From the NCBI GenBank assembly GCA_964200075.2, contig CAXNAA020000509.1, positions 1-20,612 of the forward strand: a stretch of DNA of 20,612 nt, in the 5' to 3' direction. The notes below the pieces were generated by a model. The model did not search any database. It was not told where the DNA came from and was given only the letters and a program-made list of their open reading frames with translations. This document shows positions 1-10,176 of the stretch, piece by piece (the first letter of the stretch is position 1; every line of letters starts with the position of its first letter). Source of the DNA: Sphacelaria rigidula (Eukaryota > Phaeophyceae > Sphacelariales). A program made the translations under genes and the position numbers.

Positions 1-19
1 ATCTCACGAAAACACTGTT
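1..19. mobile_element. Family A MITE, terminal fragment cut by the window edge
   Basis: The first 19 bases read ATCTCACGAAAACACTGTT, which is the right terminal inverted repeat of the 298-bp element family found complete at 9078-9375 and 9880-10176. The rest of this copy must lie outside the window. Both ends of the element are nearly identical in reverse complement, so orientation cannot be decided. Confidence 0.6.
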
Positions 20-39
20 ATAAGTACTTTCCCACCCCC

Positions 40-150
40 CCCCGCCCCTATTTTAGTATGCTCTGTCTCGAAAGGGATGCGTGTTCAATGATCAAACGAC
101 CAAGGCAAGCAACAACAATTGAGTACCCCCCTCCCTTCTATTTTAGTCTA
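40..150 (-). repeat. Family E repeat, inverted copy
   Basis: Read on the minus strand from about 125 down to 60, this matches the units at 18369 and 19172: a G-rich run, then TACTCA, a GTTG...GCCTT core, GTCGTTTGA, and ACGCATCCCTTTCGAGAC. The motif CTATTTTAGT occurs at 48-57 and again at 138-147, 90 bp apart, so this copy also lies in a short tandem arrangement. Together with the copies at 18290-19357 it shows that the family is dispersed in both orientations. Function is unknown. Confidence 0.7.
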
Positions 151-987
151 TCAATCCATCATATCGCACGTCCATTATATATAGTTCATGTATTATGTCC
201 CTGCAGCCCCGTGCTCTGACTCTTTTTTGTCACCTGCCCTACAATAGTATCTGTATCAATACTCCAGCGTCGTGCCGTGTGTGCGGAAAACAGTACAAAC
301 ATCACCCGTGCCCACCCGTCAGCCCCGTTTCGCCTCCGCCGATACCGCACATGCCAGTCTTCTGCGTCGTGGCTGCTCTAGCACTACGGAGAGACCAACA
401 AAGATACTCCGACAACGACGCCGTGCGCGACTTCGGCTTAAATTCAACGCCGAGATATAGTAGTGCCTGCGACCATGATCCTGATCGACCAGGGATGCTG
501 GGTAAAGGGTCGCGGGGGACGGAAGACTGTGGTACGGGGGTTGTAGGCGTCGACGGGGTGCTGCCTTCTTCGTCTTCAGGGGTGCCGCTGTTGCAGGGAG
601 GGGCTGCTCCTGGCGGTGCTGCTCAAGGAGAGCTCTCGGAATTTACTAGAGATGAGGACCAACCAGAGGGCTGGAACAATCCCTTTTCAGTGTAATTTTT
701 TCAGCCAAGGCTTTCATCGTCCGGGTCACTTGGGCCGTCAACGGACGGGCGGGGGAACTTGGGATTACGGACGTGGCCCTCTGTCCGCAATTGTGGCGCC
801 CCTGGCCTCCTGGTCCGAGAGTCCAACCTCTTGACAGTCCCATCCGTGTTCGGAGGGTGATCACAGTGTAGGGGTAGATGGTCGTCAGTAGACTGGGCGA
901 GCGTTGAAATGAATCCCTCGCGGGCTTCACCTTGTTACACGTGACTCATGAGGAATCAGCTGTCTGCATGTCAAAGCCCCCGAAACC
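151..987. other. No recognised gene or repeat
   Basis: Only short overlapping open frames on both strands are present, the longest 166 codons at 195-695. They have no recognisable domain, and none has convincing splice-site or poly(A) context. I see no repeat shared with the rest of the window. Confidence 0.5.
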
Positions 988-1250
988 GACCGAGGTCGCT
1001 TTGCCTTCCCCGACTCGCAACGCCACGATTTCCCGCTTGGGCAGCGGGGAATTTGTGAGAAGGACAAGCTCATCTCTGGGATTGCATGTCCGTTTCCTGT
1101 GTGTATCCACTTGCTGTGATCATACTCCTCGGTTAGCTGGGGGCGGGAGGACTGTCGCTCACCTTGGGCACAGGGTTAACCCTTCACCCCAACAAAATTG
1201 CACATGTCCCCTGCCGCACGTTGAATTTTACCGTGTACGCCACGACTCGG
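988..1250 (+). repeat. Family C dispersed repeat, copy 1
   Basis: Clear but diverged similarity to 17331-17580 in the same orientation. Shared blocks, in order, include ACCGAGG, CCTTCCCC, CTTGGGCAGC, GACAAGCTCA, TGTGTGTATCCACTTG (GTCGAC in the other copy), TCCTCGGTT and CCTTGGGCAC. The conceptual translations also align in one common frame, with NAT, a GTSS/RTSS-type block, LCVSTC and LGH shared, so this may be a decayed coding segment of a mobile element. No known protein family is recognised. Similarity beyond about 1173 is weak. Confidence 0.55.
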
Positions 1251-2323
1251 GAGCTTTTCGCCGCCGCCTGACGGTGCACAGGGTGATTTCCATGTAGTTC
1301 TGGGAGGATTGATTCTTCTTAGTGGGTGGACAGTCTTTTCACGAGACAGTAGTAAGATATTCGCTTCGTTATACTTTCGCACCTTCCTCCCTCTACAGAG
1401 GGGGGGATGAGTGCCCTACTGGTCCGATCACAGTGAGCTGAAAACCCGCCCACTAATGAAATGTCATGCTCTTTACGAGTATCGTGCTGCATGACAGTGG
1501 CGAGGTGACAGACACAGATTATGTCTCACGGGTAGCGGACTTAAGGCATGTTACTAATTCAACGTTGCGTACATCATGCCCAGAACCGTCCCTACTTACC
1601 AACGTGACTTGGGTACGACCCGGTTCAGCCTACAAGCGGATTCAAGTGTTGCACGTCCCCCTCGTCTCGCTTTCAAGGGATTCCCTTCAAAATCGGGCAT
1701 GAGAAATGACGCTTTTTTTTAATAGAAAAAAAGTGCCTTGCTGTTTTTTCCTCGTGGATCAGGCTGCTTCATGCTTGAGAAGGTGAAATTCCCCCGTGTG
1801 TACGATGCCGAATGGCCACGAGAAAACATTTGCACCGTCCTGGTAACCGTTGCCTTCGAAACACAACATCCGCGCCTCTCATTTATCTTGTATCAACCCA
1901 GGGACACTCTCTCAAATTCACAAGTGGCTGAAATCTTCGTGCACGTGGATGGGGTGCCCCCTCCGTTCTCCCTCGTGCCCGTGGTGCCTTGTTGGTTGTC
2001 ACGTGCAGTACGACAGAGATCCTATAGGCTGAGTTGCTTTATACGCGGACAAGAACGTGCACAGGCGATCCTGCGGCTCAATTCTGGATCGCCTGGTACA
2101 AAATTATGACACGATATACACGAACAGTACATCTTCTACACTTCTTCCCATTTTTTTTCCGGGAGTCGTCTACGATTGTTTCAAAATGAACTGTTGTGAA
2201 CTGTTGGGTCGATGACACACGAAGATGTAATGGAGTTTTCGCACATACATCGTGTACATCGTTTCAAAATTTTATACAACTCGAAGATGCAGAATTGAGA
2301 TGCTACATCGCGTAGTCGGGTCT
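1251..2323. other. No recognised gene; minor tandem repeat
   Basis: Short open frames only, such as 1738-2109, without recognisable domains. A perfect 10-bp direct duplication TGAACTGTTG lies at 2187-2206. From 2302 the sequence CTACATCGCGTAGTCGGG begins; it recurs at 2473-2490 inside the next composite element. Confidence 0.5.
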
Positions 2324-2331
2324 GTGACGGT

Positions 2332-2437
2332 TTAACCCTTAGACCGCGAGGTTAGTCTGCTGTTGGATCGGTATCAATTTCAAGTGAAAAAAAGTATGCA
2401 TGGTCCGGAATGGCTAATCTCGCGATCTACGGGTTAG
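2332..2437 (+). mobile_element. TTAA-flanked 106-bp MITE, left copy
   Basis: Starts TTAA-CCCTTAGACCGCGAGG and ends CTCGCGATCTACGGG-TTAG. The two ends are inverted repeats of about 20 bp with a few mismatches, and the right TTAA is mutated to TTAG. The internal sequence, with ATCGGTATCAATTTCAAGTGAA and then TATGCAT, matches the inverted copy at 2568-2673. The size, terminal repeats and TTAA edges fit a nonautonomous piggyBac-like element. Confidence 0.7.
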
Positions 2438-2500
2438 GGGACAACCAACTAGACTGCTGACCAGTCAGTATCCTACATCGCGTAGTCGGGGCTGTGTGGT

Positions 2501-2571
2501 TTAAGAGACAACCGACTAGACTACTGGTGCGACTAGACTACTGACCAGTGGTATAGTTGGTTGTCTCTTAA
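2501..2571. repeat. TTAA-bounded inner palindrome with 17-bp tandem
   Basis: TTAAGAGACAACC (2501-2513) is the perfect reverse complement of GGTTGTCTCTTAA (2559-2571), so this 71-bp segment can fold into a hairpin. Inside it the word CGACTAGACTACT occurs at 2513-2525 and 2530-2542, a 17-bp tandem repeat. The same GACAACC-AACTAGACT words also follow the left MITE at 2438-2455, so this sequence is part of the inverted duplication. Confidence 0.75.
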
Positions 2572-2673
2572 CCCGTAGACCGCGAGATTAATATTTCTGG
2601 ATTATGCATAACTTTCTTCACTTGAATTTGATGCCGATTCAACAGGAGACTAACCTCGCAATCTGAGGGTTAA
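2568..2673 (-). mobile_element. TTAA-flanked 106-bp MITE, right inverted copy
   Basis: Bounded by TTAA at 2568-2571 and at 2670-2673. The termini CCCGTAGACCGCGAGATTA and the reverse complement of CTAACCTCGCAATCTGAGGG pair as inverted repeats. Read on the minus strand it matches 2332-2437 along its length at what looks like 80-85 percent identity, and both are exactly 106 bp including TTAA. The word TGATGCCGATTCA is also found in the 130-bp element at 15043. Confidence 0.75.
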
Positions 2674-2817
2674 ACCGTCACAAAAGTGAGTCGTGTGGGT
2701 TTAATCCCCCTTTTTTTTAATCCGAGGAGGACGACTCCCTTCGCCTGCCCCAAAGTGGAGGGCGAATATGTCGTGGGATCACAAAAGTCGACGTGGTGGA
2801 CTAAAGAATCACAAATT

Positions 2818-3091
2818 ACAGTATTTTCGTGAGATTGAGAGTGGCTTTGATTATTCGCTTCAAATGAGACATCTTTTCCTTTCATGTGTGCTCTTCTTTA
2901 CCTCTCATCACTTGCGTGTGCTTACAGCTCCATGTCAATATCCTACCCACGGGTACCAAGGGCCTCAGTGACCAGGTATTGTTGCAGAAAGCTCGTGGCG
3001 CGTCGTGGAAGTGCATTGCGGAACTGAAACGAGTTATTCACGCCGCCCTTCACTCTCAATTGTACCATCTACTCAATTTCGAAAACACTGT
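2818..3091 (+). mobile_element. Family A MITE, copy 1 (diverged)
   Basis: The left end ACAGTATTTTCGTGAGATTG (2818-2837) pairs with the right end, whose last bases are CGAAAACACTGT. The interior aligns with the complete element at 9078-9375 in the same orientation: CTTTGATTATTC, TTTCATGTGTGCTCTTCTTT, TACAGCTCCATGTC, GCGGAACTGAAACGA and TCACTCTCAATTGTACC have clear counterparts. It is about 24 bp shorter than the 298-bp copies. No transposase is encoded, so it is nonautonomous. Confidence 0.8.
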
Positions 3092-3199
3092 TGGATGCAT
3101 CTAGAGCTCCTGTGCTGACTCTTCTCTTACATGATCATAGCTGGTGGTCCAAGATTCTCCAAACGATGGCCCTGCATCCAGAATAGGTGGGACAACACA

Positions 3200-6028
3200 C
3201 CATGCTGACCTGAAATGTGTGATGAATATTTGGCACGGGCTAGATCAGTCGAGCAGCGATTTTGAGGTGTGCAAACCCGTTTCACCACTCCGATATTTGA
3301 TTCGGGCAATGATAAATGTGAGAAGAAAATACTGGTGCACACAAATATTTCCTTCCATTAGTTTAACATTTAGCTCATATCTGAAAAATTTGTAACATTC
3401 CTTAGCCCGATTGCTAGTGGACAAATTGTTCGCCCGCGAATAGTTCACTTTGGGGACGTGTGACCCATCTTTCGACACTTTGATAATATAGCCTGCCGTC
3501 TTTCAGATTTGCTTGGCTCCGCGGTTTCGAGATAGACCGCTGAACAAAAGTTTGTGCTCACGATCCTGTCCTTCCCGATCCACATATGATTGGGCATGCT
3601 AGCGGGGGTTGGCGAGCACCGTTTGTGATGCACGGTTTTTTTTTCGGCGGCCAACCTCGAAACCTCGGAGATGAGCGAATCTGAAGAGCAGCAGGCTGGG
3701 GTGATGTACAGTGTCCGAGACGTGTTAGCGAATTTCCATGTTTGGGGAGTTAAAAGGTGGGTCAAACATCGCAAAAGTGGACAATCTGTGGGCCACAACA
3801 CTGCCATTGCATCTGGCGTTGACTCATGAGAAAGGTTTTACATTATAAGCTTCATGGTGCAGTTGCGGTTCTCCATACAAAGTTGTTTAGCTGCATAGCT
3901 TGAAAACTAAAGCGATCGCCCGGGTCAAATAATCTAGCGCATTTGCTCACAGAGTACTGATTTTGGGATGGAAACTCATATGCGCATGTCGGTAGATTAT
4001 GAATTAGTTGGTAGGCAAGCGTATCCACCGTTTCTGCATGCTCCAGGCAGATTCAGCATCAGATACGCGTCATCCGCCTTCTGGTACAGACGCCATCTCA
4101 CTTGGATATGAGAGTTACTGAACATGGGGTTCAATCAACGAGAAATCAGAAGTCCAAAATTGTCAGTATGTGGGCACCTCCCCCTCGGTTACGATGCGCG
4201 GAGCATGGCCCGGCTCGTCTGTGTCGACGAGATACTGCCAAGAGAGCTCAAATCCGAGTCAAGACTAGCCATGCATTTATAAGGTTGTGCCATGGGGATC
4301 ATGTACATAGTTTTGAAACTCGTCCCTCACTCGACACTTTCGCCGCAGCGAATCTCACGTACCTTGTGGGCGACATGGAGGTCACAAGGGAAAGGGGGTC
4401 TGGCACCTTCCTGTTTTCCCATTCATCCCCTACATCATTACTAGCCTTTTGTCGGACAAGGATGATGACTTGGTCGCGACACGAGCGACTTCACTCGGCG
4501 GCCGCGGCATGAGCGACTCGACCCGTGAAAGCAATATTCGTTTCTCTTTCGACTTCACCGCACATGCCACCCTTAACTCTCAGCACCTCGGAGCTGGCTA
4601 CAGTTTGTTATTTCGTTTGATATACTCGTCAGATTACAGGGCTACCTCAGGTTGAGGACGCGGGTCAATCTATACATCACCATCTGGGAGGCACAGCTCG
4701 CGATAGATCATCAGTTAGAACCGACTAAAATCAAGTCCGCTACTTATGCCAATCCTACACGGTGCTTGCTTTCTTGCAAGCGTTTCATCCCAACCATCAG
4801 GTCAAAAATTGGGGCCTGGCCCTCATCAAACTTTGAATCACAGTACTCGCTCAGCACATGCGTCCCCTACGCGCGTATGCGTTCTCCAGCATCCACGGCA
4901 ACTGTGCCTCTGGCGTACAGGGGACTTCCGGCGCCCAGGCCCGCGTCGGCGCCTGCGCGAACGATAATTTGACCCAAGTCGGCGGATTTTTCCTTCTTGT
5001 CAGAAGACCGAGATGGAAAGCCCACCGCCGCAACGTTACTGCAGATGGCACATGAACGGTGAGTTCCCACTACGACACTCGCCGGAGACGCCCCTAAGGT
5101 GGGGCTGACTTCCACGTGGCTCCCAGCATGGTCCTGGAAGTAGCAGGAGGTGGGGTGGGAGAAAGGGGTGTGATTGAAGTGACCAGCATCCTGTTTCGAT
5201 GTACCATCCTTCATATGGGGCGTGCGTATGTTCATGTCGCGGGGGTATCCAGCCTCCCCTGTTTTTTTCTGCGATTTTCACGTTTTTCGCCGCGATTTCG
5301 CGTGTTCCCGGATCCCCCATGCTTCCTGGGGCAGAGTGCGAAAAATTGCCGTTTTCAGGCTGCCCTACTTCTTCTCGATCGTGAGACTGCACGCGACACA
5401 TCACGACAGGTTCTAGCATGTCCACGATCATATTCCTACGGCGAAGATATAAAAAAATGGGATCGCCGTCATCCAGTCATTCACACACAATCCGACTGAA
5501 TTCACCCTCAGTAATCAAACGGCAGAAGGACGGGTCAGTGTAACTATGACGTAAAGCCCGGCATCGTCCCGCACTCCAGGTACTGGAGCGAGGTGGGACT
5601 CCAGGAGAATTAATCGTCATCATTCCCGCCACTTTCCAGAAGTCTCCAACGTAACGCCTACTCGAATACCTTGATCCCACTGGGGCGGGGCCCACGATGC
5701 AGCCAGCTTCAACGGAGGGTCAGTGAACTTTGAAGACTGTAGTTTTCGGATGTCATCATACGTTGATATGAAAGTTCAGCTCATCATTCCCCTCGTACTG
5801 GATCTTCGTGGGTCTTCGGAAGACCCACATGTCTGCTCATGTGTTCATGTTCATGTTCAAATAGATTCAAGGCCAAGGATGTTCCAAGTCGGAGTAGACC
5901 ATCTCGTGTGATAGTCACAACAACGAGTGTGCGCTGATCGAGGGACCTCAGATCCGGGGAGACCTGCCATGGGACCCATTTCTCTGGGGACAAGGTCAGG
6001 TATACGGTTACCAAGACCCACCGCGGGT
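3200..6028. other. Long stretch with no recognised gene
   Basis: Many short overlapping frames, the longest about 136 codons (4102-4512), show no recognised domain and no gene-like splice framework. The frames at 4850-5430 overlap on both strands, which argues that most are chance. The one sharp structural feature is the palindrome at 5808-5828, listed separately. A short SINE-tail-like stretch lies just before, at 3177-3200. Confidence 0.5.
5808..5859. repeat. 21-nt inverted repeat plus three TGTTCA units
   Basis: GTGGGTCTTC-G-GAAGACCCAC (5808-5828) is a perfect 10-bp inverted repeat around one central base, so any hairpin would be nearly loopless. Thirteen bases later TGTTCA is repeated three times in tandem (5842-5859). 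No element ends or gene are recognisable around it. It could be an imperfect cruciform site, a protein-binding site or chance. Confidence 0.6.
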
Positions 6029-6375
6029 CGTCTCATCTGTTTTGGACGCCAGTGTACACCTTTCGGTATTCAGGGGCGCACCTCTCGGTACTTAGCGGCG
6101 CACCAGCCGGGGTTACACAGGGGAAGGTCAACCCAGGAGCTTCTTCTCATGTTTTTAGTGGGCCACCTTCCTTCCGCGGTGCTCGCATCACATCCTCCAT
6201 TGCGGAGGGGATCAGCACCCCCTTCCCTCGTCAACCGTCAAGTCGAATTTCATGTACCCTCGACATTGTCGCTCTCCACTGATGGGCATGAGGTGAGAAA
6301 AAACCCAGATCGCTGAGATGTGAAGCCACGAACCAACCGTCAGAAGATTTCGACGTAGCCAACTGAGCCAATAAA
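6029..6375 (-). mobile_element. tRNA-derived SINE, copy 1 (minus strand)
   Basis: Read on the minus strand, the head carries an RNA polymerase III A-box-like word TGGCTCAGTTGG (6370-6359) and, about 30 bp on, a degenerate B-box region within GGTTCGTGGCTTCACATCTC. Then comes CGATCTGGG with a T-run and a body that matches the plus-strand copy at 12843-13185 throughout: GAGGGTACATGAAATTCGAC, the GCGGAAGGAAGGTGG block, GACC...CCCTGTGTAACCCCGGC, TACCGAGAGGT and the tail GGCGTCC. The layout (tRNA-like head, unique body, no open frame) is that of a SINE. This copy has an extra 22-bp unit near its tail. No target-site duplication is evident. Confidence 0.75.
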
Positions 6376-9077
6376 CCGAGAGACACTTCACCTGGCAAAA
6401 GTGTTGGGGGCTGCCGTCATGAAATATCGCGACGGCCTCATGTTCCCCGAGTGAGTGATGGCGAGAGTCGTCAAATCATTCCTGCGAGGTAGACGGTGGA
6501 GACGATTGTGAGATCACAGCGCACGCTTCGAAAGTCTGGAGGAGAAATCTGAATCTGCTCATTGCTCGAAGTGGCATCGACAGACCTGAAATTTCCACAA
6601 CAGTATCCTACTGACGTCGGTACATACCACGAGACACCCAACGTTCGCCGTGCGCTCCACAACAGGACGGTGCGGCCGACAAGCTCCATCGGGAACTCAG
6701 GGTGGATGTCATTTCCGACATTGCACATCCTCTAGTTGTCACTCGAACCAAGCCATATTTCCTCGACAGCCCGAGGAGCTGTGCGACTCACAATATTATA
6801 CGGGCTCACCCCGAATCGCGTGTTTGCACCTGCAGCAAACATTGGGCTAGTTCCAGGTGGTCTACAAGTGTCGACACCGATTCAATGTGGTCGAAACGTT
6901 CTTTCATCACCTTTCTCAGGTATACCGGACATGAAACATCGGCAACCCCAACTATTTGCTTCCCGAGGTTGGGTGGTTCCCATGCTTGCAAGATTTCTCA
7001 CGAACTCTCCTGACGAATGACCAGAGAGGAATACGTCTTCGATCTTTGATTCCGTTTGACATCAACTTTTTCACAGACACGCCGGCTCATTCAAGCGCTG
7101 ATCACCATGAAGATGGTATGACGGGTAAACGGCTAAGTTTTGCTGGAGTAAAATCATCGCCGCGTGCTGTTTCGAGTCGCCTCGTGTGTATAAATGTATC
7201 AAGTACAAGAAAACAAACTACCCAAATCGCATCGCAATGCCGATGGAACGGCACAAGTCATACAAATATCGCCTTATTCGACACCAACGTGGTTGTGTAG
7301 CGGATACAAATATCTTCGGATCCGCAGTATGTTGATCGGTGGCGTTAAGGAAAATCATCAATGACTACAACGTTGCAAAATGAGTAGTTGGACACTCCCT
7401 GTATTCCATCTCGCGTTGTAGTCAGGACATCGTTGTCCAGTGTACAACGCAATATGTGGCGCGATTTTTTTCCCAGTGGCGATGCACGATGCATGATACA
7501 TGATGGACTGCCGCAACGCAAGTTTCAAGGCCGTCCATGACTCGACGCAGAAAGCTTTCCTAGATTACACGATCTGAAGAAGGGATCTACACATCGCGTG
7601 CGCTCCACTCATGAGCCGGTCCGGAGGCAACGGCCGATACCCCCGTCCTGTGTGAGCTCCACAAGAGAGGGCACCATCTCACGTCGGGGTATGAAGGTTC
7701 GGTTACACGAGCACATCATCCTTAGCATGGACGCTGAAATAAGCCATGACATGGAAGTACTGCGTGCAGTCAACACCACAACTGTTGTTTTCGGTCCAAC
7801 TTTGAACCCTGTCCCTGGAGACTCAACATGTGGTCCAAGGTGACTCCAGTTTGGCGGTCTCCGACTCGACTCGAACGCAACCCATGTTATATTTCATCAC
7901 TCACTCACGCGGTCGGCCCTGTGCCGAAATATCGACCGTGGCTCCTCAGCGCACGCTTGGGTTCAAGACAAAGTGGAATCTACGGGCAAGCCAAGGGTCC
8001 AAGCACGGACAGTATTTGTGGCTGTAGCTGAGGTGTGCCGTATTTCCAGTGCAGTGTATTACAGCTCCATGTACTTGCTGCCCTTTACGCTCTTCCCTCA
8101 TTTCCTGAAGGCAGCACAAGACATGACGAGGCAACTCACTTTCAACTTGCTGGTGGTGGGACGACAAGGAGGTGATCCAGGTCCATGCAAACCCCATCGC
8201 TGCAGAGTTGACTCCACTTGTGAACGCAGACGCCGCGCGTCCTTGGTTGGTCGTCGGAGCAGCAGTCAGGACGGCCACACGTTGAGGACCCTGTTGCATC
8301 GGTCATGCGTCCAACCAACTCATGAGTCAACTTCGACGCAACTACTGTGCATTAGAAGCGTACACAGTGCTCTTAAATGATATGGTAGCACTTTCACTCG
8401 ATGCCCCCGCACTCGTGAAGTGGAAGCGGCACACAGAAATCGCTCGGTGACGGTGGCATGCTTGTGTTTCGGGTGGGGCGATGTTGGGTGATGGAAATTC
8501 AAGACAGGTAGATGTTGCTTCACCATTCGCCTCGAACCGAGTACCTCAGGCCCGCGACCACTACTTAAGTTACGGTTCACTTGAAACCGTCACTTTGTAC
8601 CGACATGTGCTGTCGTGATCCGCCGCGTCTTCGAGTCAAAGATCGCACAGCGCATGATGATCTTTGCGACTGATAGATTTGATCTCCTGTCGACATCGGA
8701 GAGAGGAGCACGAGCATTCCCGATGAAGAGAGATACAATATGAAACAAATCTATGGGTACTCCCGTACTACTGAGCTGCACTCCTGTACATGTAGTTTCT
8801 TGACCAGCCTCATATTTCATATTTCCACTGCTGAGGTCTTGAGGTCTCTATTATATGACAAGATGGACTGCTTCTCCTTCTCTGTTCTCTCTCTCCCCAA
8901 CGCTGTCTCTGTTTACGCATTTCTTTCGTCCCGATGTAAGCAAGTCGCAGTTTGGTGCCTTCCTTCCGTAGGGGGGTTCATGGGTGAGAGTACATTCCCA
9001 AAATTCGCTATGTAGTGCGGCTGTAGTAGATGAGCCGTCTGTTCCCACGGCTGTCATTTTTTCTTTGATTGGGTATG
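6376..9077. other. Long stretch with no recognised gene
   Basis: Frames of 60-135 codons overlap on both strands. I looked for conserved domains in the longer ones (6471-6728 minus, 6736-7020 plus, 7973-8380 plus, 8590-8820 minus) and recognised none. A modest 11-bp inverted repeat TGACTACAACG pairs 7362-7372 with 7414-7424. It may hold old unrecognisable element remains. Confidence 0.45.
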
Positions 9078-9375
9078 AACAACGTTTTCGTGAGATTGAG
9101 AGTAGAGCGCGGATTGAGGGTTCCTTTGATTATTCCTTATGGCTTAGCCTTTTTTCTTTCCATGTGTGCTTTTCTTTGCCTCATTTACTGTTGTATGCGT
9201 ACAGCTACATGTCGATATCCTCCTCAGGGATATTAAGGGGCCCAGAGGCAAGCTACTACAGAAATAATATCGGCGTCGTGGAGGGGCATTTCGGAACTGA
9301 AATGATTCATTCACTAATTGACCGTTTTTCACTCTCAATCGTACCCTCTACTCTCAGTCTTACGAAAACATTGTT
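9078..9375 (+). mobile_element. Family A MITE, copy 2 (best preserved, 298 bp)
   Basis: The left end AACAACGTTTTCGTGAGATT followed by GAGAGTAGAG pairs with the right end CTCTACTCTCAGTCTTACG followed by AAAACATTGTT, giving a terminal inverted repeat of 30 bp with 3 mismatches. Total length is 298 bp, against 297 bp for the inverted copy at 9880-10176. Open frames across it reflect its base composition and do not resemble a transposase. Size, inverted ends and multiple copies define a nonautonomous DNA transposon; the superfamily is not assigned because no clear target duplication is seen. Confidence 0.85.
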
Positions 9376-9429
9376 TTGTGCTGTTGTGCAAGACCTTTTC
9401 CACCTGAAGCCCGGTTACAGAGGCCGGCC

Positions 9430-9660
9430 ATATCTAGTTGTTGTTTTTATTTATTTATTTTTACATTTTTATTTATTTGTGTCTGTCTTTCTTTTTCAGT
9501 TTACTCTTTGTGTTTGTTCCATCTTTTTTTTTTCACTTTATTTACTTCAGCGAGTGTATTCGTTTTGTTCGTCCTCGGGTACGTCTATCACGTAAGCACG
9601 GCTGGATACCTAGGGGATCATTAGTTGATGTGCGACAATCAATTAATCTACCAAACGGAA
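9430..9660 (+). mobile_element. Family D repeat, copy 1 (retroposon-like)
   Basis: A T-rich stretch is followed by a core at about 9550-9650: GCGAGTGTATTCGTTTTG, GGGTACGTCTATCA, GGATACCTAGGGGATCA and GTGCGACAATCAATTAATC. It matches the minus strand of 10353-10466, where the same GCGACAATCAA end runs into a TCAA microsatellite. Ending in a simple repeat is typical of non-LTR retroposons. The translations also share GYVYH...AG, but the frames are short. Upstream limits are vague because both copies are pyrimidine-rich there. Confidence 0.6.
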
Positions 9661-9879
9661 TCAATCCACGCTGAAACAAATACTTGGGACTTACACCATC
9701 CCACCGTCACCGTTTTTATTCAGATGGCCTGTAACTGATGGCTCCTCCTCGTACGGATCACAATAATACATGGCACCACCGCCATACCACATTCAAACCA
9801 CTGTAGTGTTAGAATTCGATGAGAGACAAAAGAAACGCTATTTTCCGTGAGCACCCATCCAAGAGTATCAACCACAACC

Positions 9880-10176
9880 AACAATGTTTGCGTGGGATTG
9901 AGAGTAGAGGAGGATACGATTGAGAGTCAAAAGCGGTCAATAAATTGTGAAGAGTTTCAGTTCTGAAATGCCTCTCCACGAGGTCCGATCGCTTCCTGCA
10001 GTAGCTTTCCACTGAAGTCATTGATATCCCTGAGTAGGATACATCGATGTGTAGCTTAAAGCACACGCCAGTGTTACAGGCGAGGAAAAGCACACAATGA
10101 AAAAATGGCCAAGTTAAAGCGAATGATGGAACCCACTCTCGATCCACGCTCTACTCTCAATCTCACGAAACCATTA
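9880..10176 (-). mobile_element. Family A MITE, copy 3 (inverted, 297 bp)
   Basis: The left end AACAATGTTTGCGTGGGATT and the right end CTCTACTCTCAATCTCACG followed by AAACCATTA are inverted repeats. Read on the minus strand the interior follows copy 2: TCATTGTGTGCTTTTCCT, GGATATCAATGACTTCAG (for GGATATTAAGGGGCCCAG), GCTACTGCAGGAA, GAGGCATTTCAGAACTGAAA and TTGACCGCTTTTGACTCTCA. It lies 504 bp from copy 2 in opposite orientation, so the two could pair or recombine. Confidence 0.85.

Larger units (their letters stand above)
2324..2681. mobile_element. Composite foldback locus with two inverted TTAA MITEs
   Basis: The whole locus is a large imperfect palindrome. Its outer ends GTGACGGTTTAACCC (2324-2338) and GGGTTAAACCGTCAC (2667-2681) are perfect reverse complements, and similarity continues inward for over 100 bp on each side. 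Each arm is itself a 106-bp unit bounded by TTAA or TTAG, and a 71-bp TTAA-bounded palindrome sits in the centre. The 18-bp word CTACATCGCGTAGTCGGG precedes the left arm (2303-2320) and is repeated at 2473-2490. TTAA target duplication with CCC termini is the known signature of piggyBac-superfamily elements; that assignment here is inference. There is no coding capacity. Confidence 0.8.

Noticed and set aside
1171-1183. GGGTTAACCCTT as a further TTAA MITE end
   Set aside because: No partner inverted end was found at a suitable distance.
2187-2681. CRISPR array
   Set aside because: The repeats are inverted arms and one 17-bp tandem, not regularly spaced direct repeats with unique spacers, and the DNA is eukaryotic in character.
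7362-7424. 11-bp inverted repeat TGACTACAACG
   Set aside because: Short arms and a 41-bp loop in AT/GC-balanced DNA are expected at this frequency by chance.
8984-9595. 203-codon open frame on the plus strand
   Set aside because: It runs through the family A MITE and the T-rich family D repeat; the translation is F/S/L-rich low complexity, with no domain.
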